NCBI GenBank assembly: GCA_943737045.1
Contig: CALSFV010000064.1
Location: 434,001-498,000, forward strand
DNA length: 64,000 nt
Direction of reading: 5' to 3'
DNA from: Parapristionchus giblindavisi
Taxonomy: Eukaryota > Nematoda > Chromadorea > Rhabditida > Diplogasteridae
Shown here piece after piece: positions 25,428-37,908 of this stretch (the stretch's first letter is position 1; every line of letters starts with the position of its first letter). The notes beneath the pieces are model-generated. The model did not search any database. It was not told where the DNA came from and saw only the letters and a program-made list of their open reading frames with translations. A program made the translations under genes and the position numbers.

Positions 25428-27056
25428 CTATTGAAAAGTCATCACAAACATTAATTGAAATGCGAAAGCTCATCTTTTAACGGTATATTGGCTGAATCTA
25501 CAAAGAGTGATCATTGAACTGTGGAACTTGATCTTTGATCTTTTGAAAATCTTTGATCTCTAATCTTCGCATATTGTTCTTTGATCTCATTCATTTGTTC
25601 TTTGATCTATATAATTTGATCCTTGATCTCTGATCTTCTTGAACGTTGTGGATAAAATGAAGAAAGAGCAGGTTTATGATCGAAGATGAAACTACAAACA
25701 TAAAAAATCATTTCACGAATTCCCGTTGTGTGGCTGATCGGGCGCCAACAGGCGTCGTTCAGGCTGAAAACGTGCACTTCCAACTGTGCAAATCGCATAA
25801 AACTTGTTAGGTATCGAAAAATGCATCACCACAGCCTGAATATGAAATTTGTTTAAATTTGGACAAGTTTTCATTTTGAATTATTCTTTGATCTCTAATC
25901 TTCGCATATTGTTCTTTGATCTATATACGAGAGAGTGAGCAAAAGTGAGAGAGCACGGAGAGAGAGATAGTCGATTCCGTTATCTCTACAGGCGAAAGGA
26001 AAGAAGAAGAAGAAGAGGAGAGAGAATGGGATGAGGAGGGGAAGGGGAAAACGGGGACTTACTTGAAAAAAAAATAAAATTTAACAAAATTTCAGATTCA
26101 GGCTGTGAAAGTAACTTTTACTCTGATAAGATCAATACGATTTATCACAAGCGAAAAATGTCAACGATGCCTATCATGTCGCATACCATCTGACATAGCT
26201 AAAAATCTGAATATTGTACAAAATATTGAAATAATTTACTTAATCAACCTGATATGATAGATCATTAATCGTTCATGATCAAAGGAAGAGATCCGAGATA
26301 ATGTAAGGATATCTCATAATCAGATCTATTCCAATGGAAAATCGATATTCAAGCACATTTGTATCTGTGATTGAATATCAAGATATAGCGCAACAACAAT
26401 TTAAACTGTTAAATCATTGGTGTTCATGACTTTCATTGTCCCCCCCCCCCATCACTGGCTACATTGCCCTTTTTCATTTGTGACCCGGCCGGGGACTTTT
26501 CATTCATGTCAACCTATTTTATTTGCATATTTCGCTGTTATCAACCGCAATACTTTCATTTTGATTTGATTTGCATATTTGGGATCGACGGATCCAAATC
26601 AATTTTCAATTTCTATTTTCATTAGCAGTCCATTACGCAGCAGTCCAAAGATCAAAGATCAAGAAAAATATTAAAAATACGAGAGCAGTAGCACGAAACA
26701 AAGAGTGAGAAAGAAGAAATGTAAGAAATAATAATGAATACAAGGAGAAGAAAATAGTAATGATAAGTCCAATGACAGAAGAAGCGCTACTAAAGTAGTC
26801 CACGCTTGCCCAACCCCCCCATGTTAGTCCAGTCCAATGAGACGATGAGCAAAACTTGAAAATAGGTCGATTATTGGATTTTGGTATAAATATTTTAATA
26901 AAAAATTGAATATTTAAATAGGCCGGCTTTCCTTTAACACATCCTAGCCTCCTCAGCGTGGTCGTCTTCGTCTGAAGATTACGGTACTCATCTTCATATA
27001 TCGATTAGTGCATGAATGCCGATAACACAATCAATCTGATATTCTGATACCTACCT

Positions 27057-28356
27057 TCTGATACCTTCTGCAGATATTGATTATCGATTATTCCTCGCTT
27101 TTCGAAGTCGTCCTCGTCTCGTCGCGTCATCGTCTAAAGACTACAGTAATCATCTTTAGATATGACTTTGATCATGAATATCAATAGATAAATCAATCAA
27201 TACCTTCTGTAGATAATGATTATCGATTATTCCTCACTTTTCGAAGTCGTCCTCGTCTCGTCGCGTCATCGTCTAAAGACTACAGTAATCATCTTTAGAT
27301 ATGACTTTGATCATGAATATCAATAGATAAATCAATCAATACCTTCTGTAGATAATGATTATCGATTATACCGCACTTTTCGAAGTCGTCCTCGTCTCGT
27401 CGCGTCATCGTCTAAAGACTACAGTAATCATCTTTAGATATGACTTTGATCATGAATATCAATAGATAAATCAATCAATACCTTCTGTAGATAATGATTA
27501 TCGATTATTCCTCACTTTTCGAAGTCGTCCTCGTCTCGTCGCGTCATCGTCTAAAGACTACAGTAATCATCTTTAGATATGACTTTGATCATGAATATCA
27601 ATAGATAAATCAATCAATACCTTCTGCAGATATTGATTATCGATTATTCCTCACTTTTCGAAGTCGTCCTCGTCTCGTCGCGTGATCGTCTAAAGACTAC
27701 AGTAATCATCTTTAGATATGACTTTGATCATGAATATCAATAGATAAATCAATCAATACCTTCTGTAGATAATGATTATCGATTATTCCTCACTTTTCGA
27801 AGTCGTCCTCGTCTCGTCGCGTGATCGTCTAAAGACTACAGTAATCATCTTTAGATATGACTTTGATCATGAATATCAATAGATAAATCAATCAATACCT
27901 TCTGTAGATAATGATTATCGATTATTCCTCACTTTTCGAAGTCGTCCACGTCTCGTCGCGTCATCGTCTAAAGACTACAGTAATCATCTTTAGATATGAC
28001 TTTGATCATGAATATCAATAGATAAATCAATCAATACCTTCTGTAGATAATGATTATCGATTATTCCTCACTTTTCGAAGTCGTCCTCGTCTCGTCGCGT
28101 CATCGTCTAAAGACTACAGTAATCATCTTTAGATATGACTTTGATCATGAATATCAATAGATAAATCAATCAATACCTTCTGTAGATAATGATTATCGAT
28201 TATTCCTCACTTTTCGAAGTCGTCCTCGTCTCGTCGCGTCATCGTCTAAAGACTACAGTAATCATCTTTAGATATGACTTTGATCATGAATATCAATAGA
28301 TAAATCAATCAATACCTTCTGCAGATATTGATTATCGATTATTCCTCACTTTTCGT
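27057..28356 (-). repeat. 139-bp satellite array, right arm (about 9 monomers)
   Basis: The same monomer as at 9936-17055, in reverse orientation, about nine copies. It has private variants (GCGTGATCGTC in two adjacent monomers; ATTATACCGCAC in one) not seen in the left array, so it has evolved separately in part. The outer junction (TTTTCGTAATCGTACACG) is identical to that of the left arm. Confidence 0.95.
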
Positions 28357-28712
28357 AATCGTACACGCTGCGCCAGCAGTAAGGACGTCTGACAAAAGAA
28401 CTGAACAGTTAACAAGGACTCAATCAATCGATCAAAGCATACTTATTTTGAGATACTGAGACCATACAATACTTTAGAAGACGCATAATTCTCACATTGA
28501 TAACGATAAATTCGAACTGTGATACGGCATTTGAAGCCGTGCTTGTCCAAAATTGTAACGAAAATTTAGTCTGATAAGATAGATCATTAGTTTTTTCACG
28601 AACAAAGGAAGAGATTTGAGATACTGTACATATCTCTGATCTATTCCAATGGGGAAAAACAATGATATATGAGATATGGTAGAATGTTCTTACCGATTTC
28701 GTTACGTAATTT

Positions 28713-29806
28713 CAGGGTGCGGCAGAATTATGGAAACACGACCTCCTGCATTTAGTAGTGGTTTTTCGTCGTTTTGTGCGTTTCCACGGCGCTCTCGAAA
28801 TAATTTCATTGAAATTCACTATTATGAGCATCTCGTATCTGAGTTTGGTGGTGACATTCAGTGAAATGGCACGCCCTAGAATAGATGTCTGTCCGTCTGA
28901 CTCGCACTGCGTCGACGGAACGCAAGGTGACGTTCTTTGATGAGACGTTGTTCATAGAGGAAGAAGCGTATAACCCCCAAAACGATAGGATATTGGTAGA
29001 TGACTCCAAAGAAGCGGATGAGAGTTGAATTGAGGCTCTCTTCCTCGGAAAGTCATGGTTTGGGCTGAAATCTGTGCCATGGGCAGGAATCTCCGGGTTT
29101 TCGTTGATCCTGGAGCCAAGTTGAACTAGGATAACAACCTGTAACAGATCCAAATGGAGTGTCTGGGCCCCGGGGCCAAGCGCCACTTTGGGAACATGCA
29201 TTGGATCTCAAAGAAAAGTTCGGTACCGACTCAAGGCAAAGACTGTGAATGTCAGGCTCAAGACCCCGCGTTCACTCCTTCACCGGCTCTTCGAAATGGC
29301 CTCCTACTCTCCCGATCTCAACCCCCTCGACTATTTTGTGTGATCAGTTCTTGAGAGCAATACCTGTGTTCGTCCCAACTCGAATATGGAGTCAAGAAGG
29401 CCGTTCTCCGGGAGTATGAAAGAATCGAGCTAAAATACCATTCGGCCACCGTCATTTGCACCAAAACCGTTTTAAGCACGTTATTGGCGCGAAAAGGAAC
29501 ATAATTGAGTAGTTAACACACTTGTTGATAAAATATTATATGTTGAACATATTTGCTCAATACTTGTGATCAGGGGAGATCAAAGATGTGTTCCGCCGAC
29601 GCAGTTCGATCGAGAAGAACAGGCATTTATTCGAGGGTGTGCCATTTCACTGAATGGAAAGCAATCACCACCAAACTAAGATACGAGATGCTCACAATGG
29701 TGAATTACAATGAGCTAATTTCGATAGCGCCAAGGAAACTCACACACCGATGAAAAACCACTGCTAAATGAAAGACGTCGTATTTCCATAATTCTGTCGC
29801 ACCCTG
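28713..29806 (+). mobile_element. Degenerate mariner-like transposon, right palindrome copy
   Basis: Mirror of 8486-9579. On this strand, remnants of the transposase read KVTFFDETLF near 28925 and YSPDLNPLDYFV near 29303-29340, followed directly by TGA at 29341 where mariner proteins have Trp. ORFs at 28806-29201 and 29154-29354 are chance frames within the decayed gene. Confidence 0.8.
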
Positions 29807-30128
29807 TAGAATGCAATTCAGAAATCGATAATTAAACACTGTTTAAAATAAAATAAAATCATAGAAAACTCTCCACGTTTCACATACTCGTCGCTTTTCT
29901 TCTCTTTTTCGATATTTTGACCTGCATATTAGTCCATTTGTCTACAAGGAAAAGTTGCTTCTGATCATTGTCGCTTGTCTTTTTTCTTCATCAAAATGTT
30001 TTATCTCCGCTATTTTATTCTTTCTGTCTCTGTCGTTTCTTCTATTCTTTCACTATCTCTTCAATTCTTATTCCTCTATCTCCACATCACAAGTACATTA
30101 TGAGTCTTTTACAGTTTCGTCTAAACAA

Positions 30129-30135
30129 TATATAA
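30129..30135 (+). promoter_or_regulatory. TATA-like box of the right SXP-like gene
   Basis: TATATAA, 90 bp upstream of the ATG at 30225, within a region identical to the left copy's promoter. CAATTCCAG directly before GAAATG may be a trans-splice acceptor. Confidence 0.45.
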
Positions 30136-30224
30136 GGAACATCTTCCTTGTGATCAAAATCATCCTTTTTCTATACAACTTCTAAAGTTTCTTCTTCTTT
30201 GATTAATCAAATCAATTCCAGGAA

Positions 30225-31903
30225 ATGCGTTCAATCTTCATTATCGCTCTCATCGTAGGAGCAGCTCTTGCTCAGGTTTGAGGATAATAATGAATTCACC
30301 AAATTAGGTTTTGAAAGCCATTGGCAGTGACTCCCTCTTTAAAAGATGAGAAAGAATCTTATATGAATATTTCATTGGTCAGTCTCCTACAAAATTTGAA
30401 TATTTCAGCGCGCCCACCATAGGGGACGCAAGGAGCTCTCTGACGAGGACAAGGTAACAGCTTTTATTGTTTAGATTAGGAAATCCTTTTTTCAGTCCAA
30501 GTTCGAAGCCATCAGAAAGGAAAAGTTCGAGAAGCTCTCACCTGGTAAGTTTCAGTCATTTGAAACATTCTAACTTTGACATTCCATAAATTTTTCACAA
30601 TCTGAAAGCTAGATCTATTGGTAAACATGGAAAATAAAAACAAAATGCTCTCTCGATGTGATTCCGCTTCAAATAATTTTCTTTCAAAGCATTTAAAGGG
30701 ACACCCCAAGCTAATTTGAAACTGTCCGCTCTGTCCACACTCTCTCGCTTTCTTTGTCTGCGAGATAGTATTGCCAATGCGGAGAGTAAAATTAGCTTGG
30801 ATTGTCCCTTTAAATTTTAAAATGAAAAATCAGGCCTTCTGGCACTTGAGTGTTGAGAGCATATTGGATCATATTTGACCATTACAGAAGCCCAGGAAGC
30901 CGGAAAGAAAATCCAAGCTATTTTCAAGGACAAAAAGGACGACAAGAAGGCTGCTCATGAGGAGGTTAAACAATTTCTTTCGCGAATTTAACAATGATAA
31001 ATAATGGTTCAGGTGAAGAAGCTCATCGATGCTCTTCCAGAGAAAGTCCGAGAGGAGCTCGAAAGCCTCCGCAAGGTTGAAATTATTGATTTTATTCCAG
31101 AAATATGCTATATTTTACCTTTTACTTCGGTGTTTTTGAAATTATGTTAAAACGTCTCTATATGCAGGGACATAAGGGACACAAGGGAGGAAAGGGCCGT
31201 CATCAGAGACACCATCACGAGAAGAAGCCTCTTACTGATGAACAGAAGGTAAACGATACTTTATACTTCTTTACGACAGTGTTTCTACTAAACGGAGTGG
31301 TAATGCTGTTATAAATATTAGAGATTACGAGATTTATGCACCAATTCCAGTTAATTTGCAACTTAACCTACTTTTAGGGTAAATTCGAGGCTATCAGAAA
31401 GGAAAAGTTCGAGAAGCTCTCTCCTGGTAAGATTAACTGAATCCGATCAAACTTATATTTCATCGTTATAGAAGCTCAAGAGGCTGGAAAGAAGATCGAA
31501 GCCATCTTCAAGGACAAGAAGGGGGACAGAAAGGCCGCTTTTGAGGAGGTATTGAAAAAACTCTCCTCTTTTTACACACTCTCTCCTTTACCTTGTCTTT
31601 TCTTGAAATTCCAACAACGCATAAACTAACAGTGATCACGTCAGTTACATTGGTTGTGATCACTAGATTTACTGACAACTAAAGAATTATTTTCCAGGTC
31701 AAGAAGGTCTTCGATGCTCTTCCCGAGAAGGGCCGTGAGGAACTTAACAGTCTTTTCAAGGTTGGGATTACTGATTTTTTTCCTGAAATATTGATTTTCT
31801 GATTTCTCAGGGACATAAGGGAGGAAAGGGAAAAGGCCACAATCATCATCGTCATCATGAAAAGAAGTTCGATAAGAAGGCCACCACTGTCGCTTCTCAA
31901 TAA
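30225..31903 (+). CDS. SXP/RAL-2-like secreted protein with two tandem repeats (right copy)
   Basis: Ten exons: 30225-30275, 30409-30453, 30496-30544, 30888-30964, 31013-31075, 31168-31248, 31378-31426, 31472-31548, 31698-31760, 31811-31903. All phases agree. The product is about 215 residues: signal peptide (MRSIFIIALIVGAALAQ), then two near-identical modules. Exons 3-5 and 7-9 have equal lengths (49, 77, 63 nt), so the second half arose by duplication of an exon block. Each module has KFEAIRKEKFEKLSPE, GKKI(Q/E)AIFKDKK and ALPEK-REEL. Gly/Lys/His-rich linkers (RHQRHHHEKK, HNHHRHHEKK) could bind metal ions. DUF148-type SXP/RAL-2 proteins are secreted helical nematode proteins. The role here is inferred from family only. 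AATAAA lies near 31934. Confidence 0.78.
30693..30813. mobile_element. Short TTAA MITE in intron 3 of the right SXP-like gene
   Basis: TTTAAAGGGACA at the left end is matched by TGTCCCTTTAAA at the right. Further in, AAGCTAATTT pairs with AAATTAGCTT. The left gene copy has no such insertion, so it arrived after duplication and outside the conversion tract. Confidence 0.75.
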
Positions 31904-32489
31904 TTCATCTTATTGTAATATTAATTATTGTGAAATAAACCAATTTTGCGAATTATCAAAGATGCGTGAAATCACTGGCAACAAAAATTGTACTTTCCTT
32001 GATTAAAAATCATATTAAATCGATCAAGTTGAAACTTCACTCTGCAAAAAAACAGACGACTATCATGATGGTGCAGTTCAACGTCATAGGATATCTACAC
32101 TATCAAACTAACTTACCTATAAACATGGGACTAAACACATCACATGGAGCTATTAGGATTCATAGAGCTTCTTCAGAATACATGACAGTGTATTTGAAAA
32201 TTTCTGCAATTCTTGTCAAGCAAAAATTCTTCCTTTTCTTCTCGACTTTTTTTTGTTCCCGGTCTTTTGTGTGCAATATCCCACAATTGTACGCTTTTTA
32301 TTTCATAACACTTTCCCAAAATATATTTTCCCACTCTATGCAATATTAAATAAATCATTCAAAAAATTTTTGTCCAGGTTGAGCAATAAAATGCATGAAA
32401 ATCAAAATGATATCAATCGTAAAGTGATAGTGTGAGTATGGAGTATTCATATTTTTTTTCTTCAAATAATCACAATGCCCAGTAGCATA
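31904..32489 (+). other. Intergenic, nothing recognised
   Basis: AT-rich sequence between the 3' ends of two convergent genes. Apart from the poly(A) signal region of the SXP-like gene I see no gene, repeat or RNA. The ORF covering 31966-32349 has no splice context or recognisable motif. Confidence 0.5.
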
Positions 32490-35400
32490 TCACACTGTTT
32501 TTCTAACAGCTTTTGGTTGTTTATTGTCAATCTTGATGGGATGCTTTTTTCTCCATCCCGGAATGTGTTCTCGAATGGTTAAATTGGTCAGAATAAATAT
32601 GATTCCATGGACTGCGTGTGATGAAACACTGAGGAATGTGGCTGTTCCCACTATGAATGTTGTCATCTGAAAATTATCCATCTCATTATCAATAAATGTC
32701 TTCTCAAAGCAAAGATCGACTGACACAAAAAGGCAGGCTAAAAATGGGAGCAAAATATTTGATACGATAGCTGAAAAAAGTCTGAGAACGTCTAAATACA
32801 TAATTGGATACTGGACACAAATCCAATACATAAATGCATATCCAATATATGAGGCCGCTTGCGTAAGAACCGACTAAGTGCCGGCACAGTGAAAAAATTA
32901 AATTTTTGGGATCGGGGTTCTCAAGGTTGCTGATGACGATGGTCATGTTCATTTTTTACCTAAAGCCACCGTTGAGGCCAGATGACGTCGCGTTGAAATC
33001 GCGTTTTCAGTCATTTCTCCTCAACCGGTGGTACTAAAATTTGCAGACTATGCACCCAGGGGCAGAATTTGATGACGATCACGCCTGTCTAATTCATTTT
33101 TCATGAAAAAGTTTTCGAAATTTTCAAAATCCGAATTACTCTCAATGGTCATAGTGTGTGAGTGAGATACATGGATCGGACCGTAATGAGTTCAGGATCT
33201 CATAGAAAAAATGTAATCATTTTGCAGTTGAAGTGGAGGCAAGAAGCGAGATAGTGTGGTGGTGCGAGAGAGTAGAGAGACACAATCCCGACCACTTCCC
33301 TGCCTTCCTATTCTGGTCACCTCACCTGCCTCTCTGCTCTCTCGCACCACCACACTCTCTCGCCTCTTGCCTCCACTTCAATAGCAAAATGATTACACTA
33401 AAAGTTGATTTTCTCGAAAACATCTTCCGCAAATTGGCTGAAATTTTTTCTATGGGATCCTGAAGCCATTACGGTCCGATCTATGTATCTCACTCACGCA
33501 CTATGGCCATTGAGAGTAATTCGAATTTTGAAAATTTCGGAAACTTTTTCATGAAAAATGAATTAGACATCGTCATCAAATTCTGCCCCTGGGTGCATAG
33601 TCTGCAAATTTTAGTACCACCGGTTGAGGAAATGACTGAAAACGCGATTTCAACGCGACGTCATCTGGCCTCAACGGTGGCGTTAGGTGAAAAATGAACA
33701 TGGCCATCGTCATCAGCACCCTTGAGAACCCCGATCCCCAAAATTTAATTTTTTTCACTGTGCCAGATTTCACATGTTTTAGTCGACTCTTACGCAAACG
33801 GCCTCATATAAATATATTGCATCGATCTCACAAAGTTGAAAGACATTGTGATTTGGTCAATATAAAACAAGGTGAATTATTGATCGAGATGTTTTGAATA
33901 TCTGAGAAGATCTACCCATGAGGCAGCTCTAATCCTGCTTTCCAGTACTGTTTTGAGAGCGTCGGACGCCTGCATTAATAAAAATAATAATTTTGTTTTA
34001 TTAAAATTACAATTAGTAATATAAAATAAACTCACAACAAGAACAACAGTGATAATGAATGCTTGATAAAGCATTCGTATCTCCCGATGGTGCTTCGAAT
34101 CCGAAGTAGTGCCTACTTTTCTGTAACGATCTTAATCTTTATTCAGTCTTGAGCGGTATTTTTAAATTTCTTGGAAGTACACACTTTAGTGCAGTTATAT
34201 ATAACTGAGTATGAATTAAAATACTTCACATAACTGAAAAGTACGTCACTATCAAGGTAGTTATTAGATGAAGAATGTTTTATTAACGTGGAGAAGAGAT
34301 TTGAGACTCACACTCGAGACTGTTTATGAATATAATTGAATACAAAGAAATACGCAACAAATGACACACCAAGAACAACGTAGTCAAATATGCGCATTAC
34401 CTGAAATTATTAACTTCAAGAGTAAAAGACGATAGCTCAGCGTGATAACACATCAGTCACATTGCTCTTCGTAACATTTTAAATTTTGTAACGATTCAAA
34501 TAACCCTAATGCGTACCAAATCTATTGACTCCCTTATGTCCTCTGTTGCAATTTCAGTGACGAATGTGAATTCAACGGACATTTCGTCCGTGGTCAAAAC
34601 GTAGGCGAAAAGTCGTGCGGTAGTTACAATCCACGACACGAGCAACGTACGATATATTGTAGATCTGATAATAAAGAGAAAAACGAATTTATTTGAAAAT
34701 TTAAACTAGTGTGTTGTTTTATAATGAATTTGTTAAACTAAAAAAAGCTCGTCATTGCTGCAAACTATATGTATAACAATTAGATATTCAAAAACACTAA
34801 ATACTAACGCAGAGAACAATAATTCCGCTTTTTTTGGCATTATGAATGTAGCGAATCGATTGAAACTGACAAGAAATACCACGTAGCGAATTGCCTAAAA
34901 CATATATTGACATAAAACATAAAACATATCTGTAATAAACGCTCACAATTTCGTTCAAACTTTCCAACAGTATTCCGATTCTATAAATCTCCTTTGTGTA
35001 TTCGTAAATTTCCTGGAAAAATCAACAAAATAGTTATGGTTATTTATTTCTTTGACTAATAACAAGATTACTAAAAATAGATTAAAAATGGAGACCCTCG
35101 AGTTTTTTTCGTAACAAGACTGTTCGGGTAGAATGATAGAGATTCATCACACGAACCGAACAACATATTTCATATTGCGTGATGATATGTTTGAAGCTTG
35201 TTATGCGCATTGAAAGTGCAACTTTTCGGGCAAGTAGCCACTGCCTATCCGATTTGCATACTTGGCTCTCTCACTTTCCCATTGTCACTTACGCTAATTT
35301 CCATACAACATTAACATTCTATCCCACGTTAATCGTTGTGGGAGTCAGTCATGTCAACTCAAGGGTCTCGATCTTTAATTATGTACCGTGTTATAGTATC

Positions 35401-36570
35401 TGTATCGGGTCTCAACAAACACGACGAGAAAATTAGAAATCAATCCGATGAAATATATCGTATCCACTAGTACCATGTTCCATACGATTTTAAAGAACGG
35501 CAACTGCAAAACATTTATTGATTACCACGAGGCCGAACCATCGTCCGTAATTCACTCTGTGTTTTCTTTCATACATTATTACCAAAACTTGACGTAAAAG
35601 CTTCATTCTAATGAGCACAAATTCCATTTTAAAAATGAAATCATCAAACAATCTAACTATTAGAGCATAAACTGCTAATTAATTGTTATGAATAATAATC
35701 ATATTTATTATGGGTATTTCTTTGCTACATCTTCATGGAATTGCTCAAATTTCTCGGTTTAGATATGAACTTACTTTGGAGACGGTTTTTCGTGCTCGTA
35801 TCATTGTTATAACGAATAACAAATGAATGGTTAATCCAAATATGCAAATGAATAACTTGACGTAATGTTCGGTTTCTTCACGGATTGCGACACTTTCTTC
35901 GAACTGTTTAACAGAACATATTATATTTTATTATATTATATTTTAGATGGAATTGAAGTAATGAAATTTAAAAAAAACACTTACAACTAAGCCATTAACT
36001 AACTAGAAGCTAACTGTAACTAGAAGCTATATACGCGAAATAATATATATTGGTCCCATTGAATTAATGTTATTTGTGAGCCCAATTCAATCTCTCCGCT
36101 TTCACCACTACTTTCACTATCTCCGATTATGTTCGGTAACATTTTATTATCTTCATCGAAATATTCTAATGGACTCACATTGACGACTTGACAAGATATT
36201 GCTTGTACTCCTAAGGTGTCCTGATATCCAGGTATCTCGTAACACGAATACAATTCCACCTATATATTTTTGAAATCTTTTATAAAGTGGATTAAGTTAA
36301 ATTAAGTATTAACGATGTTTCCTATACTAAATTGATAAAAAATGTTGAAAATGGTTGAATGGTGCACTATGACCTATGTTTATAAATAAGGTTGATACTT
36401 CTGATTTTCAGATCATCTTTTTTTTCAAGAATATTTCAATGCATGCAGAATGAGGAAAGCCCACAAACCTTGGATGTGTAGCACTCCAAGGGAAAATATA
36501 TCATTGAGCCTTCATAACCTTGGCCCAGAACTGGACAATCTTCGCGAAGTCGTGGAGCTCTTTGAAGCAT
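32490..36570 (-). CDS. Nematode 7TM chemoreceptor-like protein with cysteine-containing N-terminal domain (receptor A)
   Basis: Exons on the reverse strand: 36570-36469, 36259-36179, 35903-35775, 35503-35387, 35012-34947, 34894-34809, 34674-34517, 34400-34312, 34120 to about 34032, a short one near 32670-32745, and 32666-32490. The N-terminus has EDCPVLGQGYEG, ECYTS, YSCYEIP and SCQVV, four conserved Cys before TM1 (LFICIFGLTIHLLFVITMIR). TM segments follow, including RYVVFLVSFNRFATFIMP and FDYVVLGVSFVAYFFVF, ending with SVSSHAVHGIIFILTNLTI. Every exon aligns with the divergent gene at 37909-41650. Seven hydrophobic segments and the exon-rich plan fit nematode serpentine receptors, though I cannot assign a named subfamily. 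The donor of the exon ending near 34032 is uncertain (GTGAGT in phase 0, or GTTTAT four bases later). That intron holds a 955-bp foldback. Confidence 0.68.
32851..33805. mobile_element. 955-bp foldback element in receptor A
   Basis: Begins GAGGCCGCTTGCGTAAGA and ends with the inverted TCTTACGCAAACGGCCTC. Arms of about 350 bp pair, including GCATAGTCTGCAAATTTTAG and CAACGCGACGTCATCTGGCC. The core is a further hairpin around AGTGTGGTGGTGCGAGAGAG. ATAT flanks both ends. The same termini occur in the 110-bp element at 59678-59787. Confidence 0.85.
35082..35378. mobile_element. 297-bp TTAA MITE in an intron of receptor A
   Basis: TTAAAAATGGAGACCCTCGAG at the left pairs with the inverse of CTCAAGGGTCTCGATCTTTAA at the right. 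Interior sequence (CCGATTTGCATACTTG, TCTCTCACTTT, ATTAACATTCTATCCCA) recurs at 39550-39690 and 53451-53645. Confidence 0.8.
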
Positions 36571-36906
36571 TTCTTAAATAGTCAAAGGAAACATGTTGAC
36601 AAATGTTCTGTCAAGCCAACAATTATATTTTAAAAATAATATAAGGAAGAAGAGTGAGATAAGGAAAAAGCCTTCAAGGTCCCAAAGGTCCAAACTTAAA
36701 ACATTATATATGGATAATTTTATGGTGTATTGCTAAGAGATAAGTACTACTTAAATAACTGAAGCGACATTGCCATGAATTAGACAACTGCGATAGCTAT
36801 CTCTATTACATGGCCATATCGTTGAAGAGTATTGAAAGAATCCATGATAGGCATGAGAGTTGTCATATCGAAACAAAACGAAAAATCTCTACATAAAATT
36901 TAAATA

Positions 36907-37254
36907 TTAAAGGTGGTGTCCCACGAATATTTTCGTGAACAAACTGTGAAGACAGAAAGGTAGCAAAAGTTATTCTACGTACAGTACACTATTTATTTTG
37001 TGCTGATTTAGTCTATTGATCGCTAGAAACATCAATGAACCATCAGGCCCGGTTCAGGGAAGGGCGCGCTTTTTTTAAAATTGAGGAAATTCGCAATAGG
37101 TTTCGAACTCGCGTCAAACGGGTGACGAGTCTGAACGTTTACCACTGCGCTATGGGATAGATGAGAGGCTGCGCTAACTCTTCGCATATCACTTTGCATT
37201 CGCATAAGAGGGGTGTAGTGATTTATCTGAACATTCGCGGGCCACCATCTTTAA
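36907..37254 (-). mobile_element. TTAA MITE with an internal tRNA-like module, between the two receptor genes
   Basis: TTAAAGGTGGTGTCCCACGAA at the left, and the inverse of TTCGCGGGCCACCATCTTTAA at the right, flanked by TTAA. On the reverse strand the interior holds A box TAGCGCAGTGG (37142-37152) and B box AGTTCGAAACC (37099-37109). No full cloverleaf can be drawn, so it is tRNA-derived or tRNA-like rather than a tRNA gene. It occupies the shared upstream region of the divergent receptors. Confidence 0.75.
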
Positions 37255-37908
37255 TATACAGTACAGCCCGGTCGTGTTTTGTACACATGCTCCGCTGCGG
37301 AGCGCATTTTGACGCATAATTTATTTCCATTGTGTATGACTATTTTTGTATTCGCAAAGTCTTAATCAAGAGTTGCCGTGATAAAAAGTTCTTTTAATGA
37401 CTGGCAAATCACACTGGTCCGAAAATGATGGGTATTATTTAATAATTTATTCGAAAGGTATATTGTATGATTAAAATATCCATTATACGATCGCCGTAAG
37501 ACATTTTTGAAAAGTTATAGTTTATAGTCAAGCATTTAAACTTACAAAAAAAACAGAAGTGATTTGTAATACACGTTCATGAACAAATCAGATACACTTT
37601 GTCTCAAATTCACGTCAGTGAAGCCAATGATGTAGACTTGTAAACAATGTTTCCAAAGTGGCAACCATGTATCATCTTAAATTACAGATTGCCATAAGTA
37701 TCATATGCATATAACATATCCCCAAATTCTTTCTATAGGTCACACTTCCTAATTGCCATATTCTTTACTTCAATATCTTTTTAGTCGACAAATATTCTGA
37801 GTCATATATGATTAAGGCTGTGACTTGAAGGGCATGAGAATGTTTCTGTAAATGCATATCTTTTCAGCTCAAAAGAGACGTCGTTATCTCAAAAATCGTT
37901 TGTCATCG

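Larger units (their letters stand above)
22652..30294 (-). repeat. Right arm of the giant palindrome (high-identity part)
   Basis: Reverse complement of the left arm. It starts ATTTCAAGTTATTAAATG, opposite the left arm's end at 21465. It has the mariner relic, a shorter satellite array, the candidate unknown gene and exon 1 plus promoter of the SXP-like gene, but lacks the 2.2-kb foldback. The high-identity tract ends in intron 1 of the SXP-like gene near 30294. Confidence 0.93.

Noticed and set aside
28806..29201. 131-residue ORF as a gene (and its mirror at 9091-9486)
   Set aside because: It runs antisense to the decayed mariner transposase and has no recognisable motif.
6536..31903. Palindrome as a pure assembly artefact
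   Set aside because: The arms differ in satellite number, G-run length, a 2.2-kb insertion, a MITE and many substitutions in the outer genes, and each has its own unique flank. A chimeric read would give identical arms. Long reads are still the decisive test.
31966..32349. 127-residue ORF between the convergent genes
   Set aside because: AT-rich composition, no motif, no splice context, and it overlaps the 3' region of the SXP-like gene.
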